NCBI RefSeq assembly: GCF_023022985.1
Contig: NZ_CP095461.1
Coordinates: 1,736,001 to 1,800,000, forward strand
From: Arthrobacter gengyunqii
GTDB lineage: Bacteria; Actinomycetota; Actinomycetes; Actinomycetales; Micrococcaceae
DNA length: 64,000 nt
Direction: 5' to 3'
The stretch's first letter is position 1. Each line of letters opens with the position of its first letter. Made by a program: the position numbers and the translations under genes. The notes below the pieces were generated by a model. It worked only from the letters and a program-made list of their open reading frames with translations, searched no databases and was not told the origin of the DNA. Shown in pieces: positions 36,151 through 46,284 of this stretch.

Positions 36151-37947
36151 TCATCCGGCCCCAAGCGTGGCTCCGTGAGCTTCCTTCTCAGTCGCCGCCA
36201 GCCATGAGGCTATGTCGGCCATGACTTGGGTCGGGCGGGGGGTCGTGGCGTGGACCCGGAGTTCGAGGTAATCTGCGTCGTCGATGTTGAGGGAAGGCAG
36301 GTCGTTCTCGCGTAGTCTGACGACGCGGTATCCGGCGGCCAGCAGATCCAGGGTCTTGCGCTGGTCGACGAGGAGCTTGGGTGCCGGGGCATGCCAGTAG
36401 GCCCCGTCGTATTCGATGGCGATCTTGGTGTCCCCATGTTGGGCGAGGATGTCCACCGTCCAGCTTTTGCGGGTTGCGAACGCAGGGTCGGTTACGGTGG
36501 CGCCGGAGCGAGCATCGGTGAACACCTGCTTGGCCGCATCCAGGTGGTCAAGCTCGACCCGGGACTTGCCGGTCTGGCGGCACTCGGGGCATTCGGAACC
36601 GGCGGAGCGCGATGCGAGCGGGGCTTGCCAATGGTGTCCGCCGTCGACAGAGCACACCCACTTCGGGGTAAAGGCGGTCTGTGCGGTGGGCCGGACGTGC
36701 CATCCGGTAACCGGGTTTTCACTGCTCCATTCGCTGGCGAGGCCGGGGTCCACCCAGGCGAGCGAATCGAGGATCGTCCGGCACTCTGGGCAGCGCTGGC
36801 GTTTGTGTTTGTTCCGGTCGCCGACAGGTTCCTGCCATTCGTGGCCGCAGCAGTCGGCCAGCCACCAGACGACGCGCTTGGAATTGGGGCCGACGCTGTC
36901 AGGTGTCCACCGGGTGCCGTTGCGGGTGGGATGCCACTGGCCGGCGATTTCGGGCAGCGCTTGGGCGAGGGTGGGCCGGCTCTGGCTTGCGGTTTCGGAC
37001 AGGGCTCGGCAGAACTGGCAGCCTGATTTTAGGTAGGTATACGGGCTTGTCCTTGGGCGGTGGCCGTTGGCGCACCTGAATCGCCGAAGGCCCTGCCCGG
37101 CGACCATCACCGTGGAGGGGTCGGCTTCGTCGTCCCATGCCGCGACTAGTTCGGGCATCTCGGCGACGGGAGTGCGCTTCAGCCGCTCGTAGTCGGCACT
37201 CCACTGTTTATCCCGGGCGGACCGGCATGCGGGGCATTCCGGGTGGTCCGTCATCTCGTAGACCTTGGCGGAAAACTTGTGGCCGCAGTCCGGACACGCC
37301 CATTGGCATTCACGGCGGGCGCGAAGCGTGACTGTCTGCAAGGCAGCCGCATTGTTGCCCTCATGGTCCCACCATGTCAGGGCTGGATTGCCGGAGTCTG
37401 CTAGGAGGTTCTTGGTTCTGCCGCCGCGCGGTTTCCCCGCCACCGGGCTGCTGGACGGGCCGTTACGGGTGCAGGTGCAACCCCATCTGATGTCTCCTGG
37501 ACGCTGGGCTTCCTGGCGGCCGCAAATCCGGCAACGGGTCAGAACAGGGTGGTTGTCGCTGGGCAGCCCGACGATCTCCTCGACGGTATCGAAGCCGTTG
37601 CTGTTCAGATGTTCGCACAGTGCGTTGGCGCTGACAGGGGTGGTGATGCCGGACACGCGGTTGGCCATCTCGGCCCATTCCGTCCAGAAGCAGCGGCGGC
37701 AGGCAGGCTCATCCCGGGTCCGTAGCTCGAGCAGGTGGTCAAGCCGGTAGTCGCATTCAGCCCCGCAGTCCCGGCACCGGGTCAGCCACCGGCCGGTCTT
37801 TCCGGGGAACTCGGCAATCGGGTCCATCCGGAGTCCCGCGAGAATGTCAGTAAGGCACCCGACACACCACGCCGGCTTCGTCCGGGTGGTGAAGGCGGAC
37901 TCTTTGCCGCATCCATCGGTTGAGCAGAGCTGTTCCCTGGTTGCCAT
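36151..37947 (-). CDS. Multi-zinc-ribbon protein with C-terminal endonuclease-fold domain
   Basis: A 598-residue protein. From the N-terminus there are repeated CxxC pairs (for example TRCRDCGAECDY, CRRCFW, TRCRICGRQEAQ, WACPDCGHKFSAK and CPACRSARDKQW, CCGHEWQEPVGDR with RCPECRTILDS, and WVCSVDGGHHWQAP with CPECRQTGKSR). Several match the DUF4379-type zinc ribbon that begins with W and ends in CPxC. The C-terminal 110 residues (WTVDILAQHGDTKIAIEYDG, then AYWHAPAPKLLVDQRKTLDL) match the Vsr/DUF559-like restriction-endonuclease fold, with Asp near 498 and Glu near 512. Probably a DNA-binding nuclease of mobile or defence origin. ATG 37947 follows GGGGGAA. Confidence 0.78.
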   Translation of the reverse strand: MATREQLCSTDGCGKESAFTTRTKPAWCVGCLTDILAGLRMDPIAEFPGKTGRWLTRCRDCGAECDYRLDHLLELRTRDEPACRRCFWTEWAEMANRVSGITTPVSANALCEHLNSNGFDTVEEIVGLPSDNHPVLTRCRICGRQEAQRPGDIRWGCTCTRNGPSSSPVAGKPRGGRTKNLLADSGNPALTWWDHEGNNAAALQTVTLRARRECQWACPDCGHKFSAKVYEMTDHPECPACRSARDKQWSADYERLKRTPVAEMPELVAAWDDEADPSTVMVAGQGLRRFRCANGHRPRTSPYTYLKSGCQFCRALSETASQSRPTLAQALPEIAGQWHPTRNGTRWTPDSVGPNSKRVVWWLADCCGHEWQEPVGDRNKHKRQRCPECRTILDSLAWVDPGLASEWSSENPVTGWHVRPTAQTAFTPKWVCSVDGGHHWQAPLASRSAGSECPECRQTGKSRVELDHLDAAKQVFTDARSGATVTDPAFATRKSWTVDILAQHGDTKIAIEYDGAYWHAPAPKLLVDQRKTLDLLAAGYRVVRLRENDLPSLNIDDADYLELRVHATTPRPTQVMADIASWLAATEKEAHGATLGAG

Positions 37948-38564
37948 GGTTCCCCCGATTCCTGATCCTGGTGCCAGTCTGACAGATCCGTCAGTAAGGG
38001 TCCTTTTTAGCCCGTGGTAGGCGCCTCGTTTTTGGGCCAGGGCGATGCGTTCGCGCTAACGCTCCTTGAGGAGGGGGCGGTGTGGCCAAGCCTTGGACGA
38101 GTCAAAGCTGTGACTGTCCATCGGGAGTGGTGGCTTTCACAGCTCAACTGGGCGGTTCTATGTCTTGCAAGCCATGGGTTTCAACACGCACAACGAGGCT
38201 GCAGACAAGACATCCTTGCGAGCATTTTCATCGGCAGGGTAAACGAGCACCACTGTGATGGTATCGACCAGTCGAAACCGCGCATGGCACCGGCTTGGGG
38301 TGGCCCAACACCGACAGCCAACGCGCCAATAATGAGATCAGGGTAAGTGGGACTACTGATCCAAAGGCGGTTGCGGGGTCACCATGGCCAAAGCTCGACG
38401 GGCTCACACCAGAAATCGTCGACGCCGCCCGCCAAACTCTCCTTATCGGCCATTAAAGGTCGCTAGAAACAGGCCGGTTATCTGTGCGACTCACAGTCAA
38501 CGTGTCTCGCAGCTGAAGAGACATAGAAAGCGTGGGTTATGAGACAAGGTTGTACGGTGAGGGC
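37948..38564. other. Long non-coding stretch in the island
   Basis: No gene I can support. A small perfect repeat CTGAC-AGATCC-GTCAG at 37979-37994 lies about 32 bp upstream of the zinc-ribbon nuclease start and could be its operator. The rest has short frames without conservation, and GC is lower than in the flanks. Confidence 0.35.
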
Positions 38565-39191
38565 ATGCTTGATGCCCCTCTTGTCGTTTCCGTTTCGGCG
38601 CTCGCGTTCACCGTTGGTTCTTTCTATTGGTTGCAGGCGCGTACGGGCCGACTCAAGGTATACCCCGTGTCTACTTTTAGCGGCAGTGCGGCCGACCCAT
38701 CCTTTCTTCTCCGGCTGCCAATCATGATCTATAACAGCGGAGCAAAACCCCGTGTAGTGAGCGGCCTGCGGCTTCGCTTCCACGGCGAGGAATCGGCCCT
38801 CTTGGAGTGCCATACCTTCCGTGTTGGTGTCCGGCCAACATCTGATGACATAGAGGATTTCTTCTACCCCTACGTCGTCCCTGGTCGGGAGGTCGTAACT
38901 AAGTTCGCCCATTTTCGAGGCGAAGGATTCCTACGATTGCTCACAGATAGACCCTCGTCGTTCGTAGTGCAGGTCCAACACGAGGGTAAGAATAAGTGGA
39001 AAGCTCTCGGCGAAGTCGTAGTGCACACTGAGACCATGTACACGGGGAGCTACATTTCGTACAGCAACAACCCAGGTGTGTGGTCCGAGGACATGCTCGG
39101 TAAGGCAAAGGAGTGGCGAGCCAAGCTCGCCGCCAAACCTGAGCCCCCTAATGGTGGGCCTATGCCGGAAGAAGGCGGAGGGGCACCCTAA
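38565..39191 (+). CDS. Membrane-anchored protein of unknown function
   Basis: A 208-residue protein with a single N-terminal membrane helix (PLVVSVSALAFTVGSFYWLQ, residues 4-23) and a soluble beta-rich domain (PIMIYNSGAKPRVVSGLRLR and FRGEGFLRLLTDRPSSFVVQ) followed by a charged, Pro/Gly-rich tail. I do not recognise the family. ATG 38565 is chosen for GTGAGGGC upstream. It lies in the low-GC island after the nuclease gene and could be part of an acquired module, but nothing shows this directly. Confidence 0.55.
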   Translation: MLDAPLVVSVSALAFTVGSFYWLQARTGRLKVYPVSTFSGSAADPSFLLRLPIMIYNSGAKPRVVSGLRLRFHGEESALLECHTFRVGVRPTSDDIEDFFYPYVVPGREVVTKFAHFRGEGFLRLLTDRPSSFVVQVQHEGKNKWKALGEVVVHTETMYTGSYISYSNNPGVWSEDMLGKAKEWRAKLAAKPEPPNGGPMPEEGGGAP

Positions 39192-39726
39192 ATAGGGGTG
39201 GGGAGGACCCCGCGAGGGGCTGCGGACCTCCTCTGTAGCCTTAGCCGCTCCCTACCTAGGGTTGGAACGACGGGCATCTCGCCTCTGGTCGAGCCCGGCC
39301 AACAGCTCCTCGATTCGCGCCAATAACTGGGGTTGGGCTACTGACCCGTCGGGTAATCCCTCGAAGATCTGGAGGTCTACGAGAACGCCGGATCTATCGT
39401 CCTTAAAAACCGGGGAACACCCAGCAGTGCCGCCACCACTGTTGAGAGACTGAGAACTGCTGCTTAAAGAAGTTCGGCTGACATCTTCCAATTCAACACC
39501 GTGATTGCTCCCCATTCAGTCCCGACACGGCTGCTCGCCATCCAGCTTTACGCGCCGAGGGCACAAGGCTGTGCCTCCCCCTGAGATGTGTCTGAACATT
39601 GTCCGGACTCCCGGAACTATGTACGGCAAGCTGCCGAGCACCAGGAACAAATCCATGCCCCTTGACGTGACCACCACCACATGTAATGCTGATCATATAC
39701 GATTTCGTACTTGATCCAGGAGAGAC
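39192..39726. other. Island right edge and hpa promoter region
   Basis: Lower-GC spacer before the homoprotocatechuate operon. A hairpin CCCC-GCGA-GGGG near 39209-39220 may end the upstream gene. A possible 87-codon minus-strand frame at 39252-39515 (ending DLQIFEGLPDGSVAQPQLLA and beyond) looks protein-like but has no clear start site or family, so I do not call it. TTGACG at 39662 is a candidate -35 box for the operon. Confidence 0.4.
39698..39709. promoter_or_regulatory. Palindromic operator candidate for the hpa operon
   Basis: TACGA-TT-TCGTA is a perfect inverted repeat 17 bp upstream of the first operon gene, nested in a larger imperfect GATCA...TGATC. Its size and position suit the GntR/FCD regulator encoded as the second gene of the operon. 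Confidence 0.5.
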
Positions 39727-41202
39727 ATGTCCCCGAGCAACGACGCCACACCGGACACGCTGAAGCAGGCCGGCAAGGTCATCGCCGTCCACATCAACTA
39801 CCCCTCACGGGCAGCAGAACGCGGACGCACCCCGGAACAGCCCTCCTACTTCCTGAAGCCCGGCTCCTCGCTGGCCCTGACCGGCGGCACGGTGGAACGC
39901 CCCGCAGGCTGCGAACTGCTCGGCTTCGAAGGCGAAATCGCCCTCATCATCGGCAAGACCGCCCGCCGGGTTTCCATTGAAGACGCGTGGAGCCACGTCG
40001 GGGGAGTGACCGCCAGCAACGACCTCGGCGTCTACGACCTGCGCTGGGCCGACAAAGGCTCCAACCTCCGCTCCAAGGGCGGCGACGGCTTCACCCCGGT
40101 AGGCCCGGCCATCCTGAACGCAGCAGAAGTCGCCCCGGCAGCACTGCGCATCCGCACCTGGGTCAACGGCGAGCTCGCCCAGGACGACACCACCGCAGAT
40201 CTGCTGTTCCCGTTCAGCCAGCTGGTGGCCGACCTCTCCCAGCTGCTCACCCTGGAACCGGGCGACATGATCCTGACCGGAACCCCCGCCGGCGCCTCCG
40301 TGGCCGTCCCGGGCGACGTCATGGAAATCGAAGTGGACGTCCCCGCCACCGGAGCAACCACCGGACGCCTCAGCACCACCGTCATCGAGGGCACGACGCC
40401 GCTGGCTCCTTTCGGGGCGCAACCCAAGATTGACGACAAGCAGCGCGAAGAGGCCTGGGGCTCGGCCGAAAAGGCTGGCCTGGTGCCCGAGGAAGAGCAG
40501 AAAACGCTCACCCCCGAGCTGAAGGCGAAGCTGGAATCGGTCGCCACCGCCACGCTCAGCTCGCAGATGCGTGCCCGCGGCCTGAACAACGTCTCCATCG
40601 ACGGCCTCACCGGCACCAAAACCGGCCGCAAGGTTGTCGGCACAGCCCGCACCCTGCGCTACGTCCCCAACCGCGAGGACCTCTTCAAGACGCACGGCGG
40701 CGGCTACAACGCGCAGAAGCGCGCCATCGACTCCGTCCGCGAAGGTGAAATCCTGGTCATGGAAGCCCGCGGCGAAAAGGGCACCGGTACCCTGGGCGAC
40801 ATCCTTGCCCTGCGCGCCCAGTACAACGGCGCCGCAGCCATCATCACGGACGGCGGCGTCCGCGACTACTCCACCGTGGCCGGCTTCGACCTGCCCGTCT
40901 ACTGCGCCAACCCGCACCCCGCCGTGCTGGGCCGCCGCCACATCCCCTGGGACACGGACATCACCATTGCCTGCGGCGGCGCCACCGTCCAGCCCGGCGA
41001 CATCATCGTGGCCGACGACGACGGCGTCCTCGTCATCCCGCCGGCCATCGCCGAGGAACTGGTGGAGGCCTGCATCGTCCAGGAACACCAGGAGGAGTTC
41101 ATCGCCGAAATGGTGAAGGCCGGCCACGGCGTGGACGGCCTCTACCCGATGAACGCGGCCTGGAAGGAAAAGTACGAGGCCTGGGCGGCGGAACAGGCGT
41201 GA
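39727..41202 (+). CDS. hpaG: FAH-family isomerase/decarboxylase fused to RraA-like domain (HpaG-like)
   Basis: A 491-residue two-domain protein. Residues 15-230 are a fumarylacetoacetate hydrolase-fold domain of the homoprotocatechuate pathway: FEGEIALIIGK with Glu68 and Glu70, VTASNDLGVYDLRWADKGSN with Asp99, and TLEPGDMILTGTPAG. Residues 255-470 are an RraA/4-carboxy-4-hydroxy-2-oxoadipate aldolase-like domain with LRAQYNGAAAIITDGGVRDY (Arg379, Asp380). In E. coli the decarboxylase/isomerase HpcE has two FAH repeats; here the second is replaced by an RraA fold. I infer that it decarboxylates and isomerises 5-oxopent-3-ene-1,2,5-tricarboxylate. It is the first gene of the operon; its stop overlaps the regulator gene by 4 bp. 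Confidence 0.82.
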   Translation: MSPSNDATPDTLKQAGKVIAVHINYPSRAAERGRTPEQPSYFLKPGSSLALTGGTVERPAGCELLGFEGEIALIIGKTARRVSIEDAWSHVGGVTASNDLGVYDLRWADKGSNLRSKGGDGFTPVGPAILNAAEVAPAALRIRTWVNGELAQDDTTADLLFPFSQLVADLSQLLTLEPGDMILTGTPAGASVAVPGDVMEIEVDVPATGATTGRLSTTVIEGTTPLAPFGAQPKIDDKQREEAWGSAEKAGLVPEEEQKTLTPELKAKLESVATATLSSQMRARGLNNVSIDGLTGTKTGRKVVGTARTLRYVPNREDLFKTHGGGYNAQKRAIDSVREGEILVMEARGEKGTGTLGDILALRAQYNGAAAIITDGGVRDYSTVAGFDLPVYCANPHPAVLGRRHIPWDTDITIACGGATVQPGDIIVADDDGVLVIPPAIAEELVEACIVQEHQEEFIAEMVKAGHGVDGLYPMNAAWKEKYEAWAAEQA

Positions 41203-41894
41203 ACACCGCCTCTGCCACCGGCGTAGACAGTGCAGGCGCCGCTTCAAAATCGGAGCAGGCGTACGCACAGCTGAAGGATCTGATCCTGTCCGGCGACTAC
41301 AGCCCCGGCTACCGCCTGGTGCTCAGCAGCATCGCCAATGACATGGGCTTCAGCGTCGTTCCGGTGCGCGAAGCCATCCGCCGGCTTGAAGCCGAAGGCC
41401 TCGTCACGTTCGAACGCAACGTCGGAGCCGCCGTCGCCGGCATTGATCCGGACCTGTACCTGCACACCATGCAGACCCTCAGCATCATCGAGGGTGCGGC
41501 AACGGCGCTGGCCGCCCCGAGCATCAGCACGGACGAGCTGGCGCAGGCCCGGGACCTGAACCGGCAGATGCGCGAGGTGCTGGACGCCTTTGACCCGGTC
41601 CGCTTCACCCAGCTCAACACCGAGTTCCACGCGCTGCTCTACAGCCGCTGCCCCAACCCGCACATTCTCGATCTCGTGCACCGGGGGTGGGGGAGGCTGG
41701 TCCGGATGCGCACCTCCACCTTCCGGTACGTGCCCGGACGGGCGCACGCCTCGGTGGAGGAACACGAGAACCTGCTGAATCTGATCGAGGCCAACGCTCC
41801 GGCGGCCGACGTCGAAGCCGCCGCCCGTGCGCACCGCACCAACACGCTCAATGCCTTCCTGGCCCAAAAGGGCCAAGCCCCGTCACCGATCTGA
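41199..41894 (+). CDS. GntR family regulator, FCD domain
   Basis: A 231-residue regulator. The winged-helix GntR domain lies at about residues 15-80 (SEQAYAQLKDLILSGDYSPG and VPVREAIRRLEAEGLV). The FCD ligand domain follows at 90-220 with the helix set and metal-type residues of the FadR/VanR group (for example NTEFHALLYSRCPNPHI, where His may bind metal). It starts with GTG overlapping the previous stop (GTGA), so it is made with the operon. It is the likely controller of the hpa genes through the palindrome at 39698. Confidence 0.87.
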   Translation: MNTASATGVDSAGAASKSEQAYAQLKDLILSGDYSPGYRLVLSSIANDMGFSVVPVREAIRRLEAEGLVTFERNVGAAVAGIDPDLYLHTMQTLSIIEGAATALAAPSISTDELAQARDLNRQMREVLDAFDPVRFTQLNTEFHALLYSRCPNPHILDLVHRGWGRLVRMRTSTFRYVPGRAHASVEEHENLLNLIEANAPAADVEAAARAHRTNTLNAFLAQKGQAPSPI

Positions 41895-41952
41895 CGCAGA
41901 ACCACCTGACTTGTAACGACTGAGAACTTCGAACGCAGAAAGAGGAAATCCC

Positions 41953-43470
<1,518 letters not shown>

Positions 43471-43517
43471 CCCCCACCCGCACTCTTTCCCCACATTTCT
43501 TGCAAAGGAGCATCACC

Positions 43518-44603
43518 ATGAGCGTTTCAGCCCTCAACCCCAACCCGATCCCCACGCCGAGCATCCAGCCGCCGGACATTGTCCGCTGCGCCTACATGGA
43601 GCTCATCGTCACCGACCTGGCGAAGTCCCGCGAGTTCTACGTGGACGTGCTGGGCCTGCACGTCACTGAAGAGGATGACGAGGTAATCTACCTGCGCTCC
43701 CTCGAGGAGTTCATCCACCACAACCTGGTGCTGCGCAAGGGACCCGTCGCCGCCGTCGCATCCTTCGCCTACCGGGTGCGCACCCCTGAAGACGTGGACG
43801 TGGCCGAGGCCTACTACAAGGAAATGGGTTGCCGCACCGAGCGTCGGGCAGAGGGATTCACCAAGGGCGTGGGCGACTCGGTCCGCGTGGAGGATCCGCT
43901 GGGCTTCCCTTACGAGTTCTTCTACACCGTGGACCATGTGGAGCGACTGACCCAGCGCTACGACCTCTACTCCGCCGGTGAGCTGGTGCGCCTGGACCAC
44001 TTCAACCAGGTCACCCCCGATGTTCCCCGTGGCCGCGCCTACCTGGAGGACCTGGGCTTCCGCGTCTCCGAGGACATCAAGGATTCCGACGGCGTCACCT
44101 ACGCCGCCTGGATGCACCGCAAGGACACCGTCCATGACACTGCGCTGACCGGTGGCGACGGCCCGCGCATGCACCACGTCGCTTTCGCCACCCACGAAAA
44201 GCACAACATCATCCAGATCTGCGACAAGATGGGCGCCCTGCGCATCTCCGACCGGATTGAGCGCGGCCCCGGCCGCCACGGCGTTTCCAACGCGTTCTAC
44301 CTCTACATCCTGGATCCGGACGACCACCGCATCGAGATCTACACGCAGGACTACTACACCGGCGACCCGGACAACCCCACCATCACCTGGGATGTCCACG
44401 ACAACCAGCGCCGCGACTGGTGGGGCAACCCCGTGGTTCCGTCTTGGTACACGGAGGCCTCCCTGGTCCTGGACCTGGACGGCAACCCGCAGCCGCTGGT
44501 GGCCCGCACCGATTCCTCCGAAATGGAGGTCACCGTCGGCGCCGACGGCTTCTCCTACACCCGGGGCGACGAGACCGACTACAAGGTCGGCTCCCAGCTC
44601 TAA
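43518..44603 (+). CDS. hpaD: 3,4-dihydroxyphenylacetate 2,3-dioxygenase
   Basis: A 361-residue extradiol dioxygenase of the vicinal oxygen chelate type. Two betaalphabetabetabeta modules are visible, starting at CAYMELIVTDLAKSREFYVD and VRLDHFNQVTPDVPRGRAYL. The metal ligands are the His in LDHFNQ, the His in MHHVAFATHEKHN, and the Glu in HRIEIYTQDYY. It opens the ring of homoprotocatechuate between C2 and C3 using Fe(II) or Mn(II). ATG 43518 follows AAGGAG; an upstream in-frame start is less likely. Confidence 0.93.
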   Translation: MSVSALNPNPIPTPSIQPPDIVRCAYMELIVTDLAKSREFYVDVLGLHVTEEDDEVIYLRSLEEFIHHNLVLRKGPVAAVASFAYRVRTPEDVDVAEAYYKEMGCRTERRAEGFTKGVGDSVRVEDPLGFPYEFFYTVDHVERLTQRYDLYSAGELVRLDHFNQVTPDVPRGRAYLEDLGFRVSEDIKDSDGVTYAAWMHRKDTVHDTALTGGDGPRMHHVAFATHEKHNIIQICDKMGALRISDRIERGPGRHGVSNAFYLYILDPDDHRIEIYTQDYYTGDPDNPTITWDVHDNQRRDWWGNPVVPSWYTEASLVLDLDGNPQPLVARTDSSEMEVTVGADGFSYTRGDETDYKVGSQL

Positions 44604-44692
44604 GGACGACGACGACGGCGGCAGCGGCCGCTTCGATCAGCCGGCCGCCGCCGTCGTTCTCCCCTCAGCTTTAGCGAACAGAAAGTAGTGCC

Positions 44693-45478
44693 GTGCTGGA
44701 TAAGAAGACCATCGAAGCGGTGGCCGATGAACTGTTGGACGCCAAGCGGACCCGGACCCCGGTGCCGCTGCTGACCGCCCGCTATCCCGAGATGACCATC
44801 GAAGATTCCTACGCCGTGCAGAACCTGTGGCGGGACCGGCTCCTGGACTCCGGCCGCACTCTGGCCGGACACAAGATCGGCCTGACGTCCAAGGCGATGC
44901 AGGCCGCCACCGGCATCACCGAACCGGACTACGGCGTCATCCTCGATGACATGGTGCTGGAAAACGGCTGCACCCTGCAGTGGGACGAGTACACCCACCC
45001 GCGGGTGGAGGTGGAACTGGCGTTTGTGCTGGGCAAGCCGCTCTCCGGACCGAACTGCACCCTGTTCGACGTCCTGGACGCCACCGACTACGTGGTGCCG
45101 GCACTGGAGATCCTGGATTCCCGGATCGAAATGAAGGGCCGGACCATCGTGGACACCATCTCGGATAACGCCGCCATGGGCGCCATGGTGGTCGGCGGAA
45201 ACCCGGTGCGGCCCAAGGACGTGGACCTGCGCTGGGTCTCCGCCCTCCTGTACCGCAACCAGGGCATTGAAGAAACGGGCGTCGCTGCAGGAGTGCTGAA
45301 CCACCCCGCCGCGGGCGTCTACTGGCTGGCGAACAAGCTTGCCGCGCACGGCACCACTTTGGAAGCCGGGGAAATCATCCTCGCCGGATCGTTCACCCGG
45401 CCCATGTGGGTCTACAAGGGCGATTCCGTTTACGCAGACTACGGACCGTTGGGAACCATCACATGCCGCTTCGAGTAA
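44693..45478 (+). CDS. hpaH: 2-oxo-hept-4-ene-1,7-dioate hydratase
   Basis: A 261-residue member of the MhpD/HpcG hydratase family. Signatures are TIEDSYAVQNLWRDRLLDSG, GHKIGLTSKAMQAATGITEP and HPRVEVELAFVLGKPLSGPN, which carries the metal-binding Glu pair (EVELAF), plus VVPALEILDSRIEMKGRTIV. It adds water to 2-oxohept-4-ene-1,7-dioate to give 4-hydroxy-2-oxoheptanedioate. Start GTG 44693. Its last 16 bases overlap the aldolase gene, which suggests coupled translation. Confidence 0.9.
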   Translation: MLDKKTIEAVADELLDAKRTRTPVPLLTARYPEMTIEDSYAVQNLWRDRLLDSGRTLAGHKIGLTSKAMQAATGITEPDYGVILDDMVLENGCTLQWDEYTHPRVEVELAFVLGKPLSGPNCTLFDVLDATDYVVPALEILDSRIEMKGRTIVDTISDNAAMGAMVVGGNPVRPKDVDLRWVSALLYRNQGIEETGVAAGVLNHPAAGVYWLANKLAAHGTTLEAGEIILAGSFTRPMWVYKGDSVYADYGPLGTITCRFE

Positions 45479-46269
45479 CCCCCGAGGAAACCTTCGCCGC
45501 CCGGCTCGCCGCCGGCGGACGCCAGACCGGCATGTGGGTCTGCTCCGGCAGCCCGCTGGTCGCGGAAATCTGTGCCGGCGCCGGATTGGACTGGCTGCTG
45601 TTCGACGCCGAACACAGCCCCAACGGGCTGGAATCCCTGCTCGCCCAGCTGCAGGCCGTCCATGGTTATCCGGTGGCCCCGGTGGTCCGTCCGCCGTCGG
45701 GCGATCCCGTGCTGATCAAGCAGTACCTGGACCTGGGGGCGCAGAACCTGCTCATTCCCATGGTGGACACCGCCGAGCAGGCCGCCGAACTGGTCCGCGC
45801 CGTGCAGTATCCGCCGCACGGCATCCGCGGGGTGGGCAGCGCGCTGGCCCGGGCCTCCCGCTGGAACCGGATCGACGGATACCTCCAGAACGCCGGGGAC
45901 TCCCTCACGCTGCTGGTCCAGATCGAGACCGCCGCCGCCGTGGCGAACGTAGCCGAGATTGCCGCGGTCGACGGCGTGGACGGGCTCTTCATCGGGCCGT
46001 CCGACCTCGCCGCATCCATGGGCCATCTGGGCCAGCAGGACCATCCCGAGGTGGTTGCCGCCGTCGAGCACTGCATCCGTGAAATCAAGGCCGCCGGCAA
46101 ACCGGTGGGCGTGAACGCTTTCGCCGAGGCCACCGCCCGGCGCTACATCGACGCCGGAGCCGACTTCATCCTGGTCGGCGCCGACGTCGCACTCCTGGCC
46201 CGGGGCAGCGAAGCCCTGGCCGCCACCTACATATCCTCCGCGGACGACGACGCCCGCGCCAGTTACTGA
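45463..46269 (+). CDS. hpaI: 4-hydroxy-2-oxoheptanedioate aldolase
   Basis: A 268-residue class II aldolase of the HpcH/HpaI family. DWLLFDAEHSPNGLESLLAQ carries the catalytic His, VAPVVRPPSGD the substrate Arg, and LLVQIETAAAVANVAEIAAV with VDGLFIGPSDLAASMGHLG the Glu and Asp metal ligands. It cleaves 4-hydroxy-2-oxoheptanedioate to pyruvate and succinate semialdehyde, ending the meta-cleavage route. ATG 45463 lies inside the end of hpaH (16-bp overlap). Confidence 0.92.
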   Translation: MPLRVTPEETFAARLAAGGRQTGMWVCSGSPLVAEICAGAGLDWLLFDAEHSPNGLESLLAQLQAVHGYPVAPVVRPPSGDPVLIKQYLDLGAQNLLIPMVDTAEQAAELVRAVQYPPHGIRGVGSALARASRWNRIDGYLQNAGDSLTLLVQIETAAAVANVAEIAAVDGVDGLFIGPSDLAASMGHLGQQDHPEVVAAVEHCIREIKAAGKPVGVNAFAEATARRYIDAGADFILVGADVALLARGSEALAATYISSADDDARASY

Positions 46270-46284
46270 ATAAGGACCCACCCC

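Noticed and set aside
39252..39515. 87-codon minus-strand frame in the hpa upstream spacer
   Set aside because: It looks partly protein-like, but has no ribosome site, no family features and a Ser-rich start; kept only as a comment in the spacer entry.
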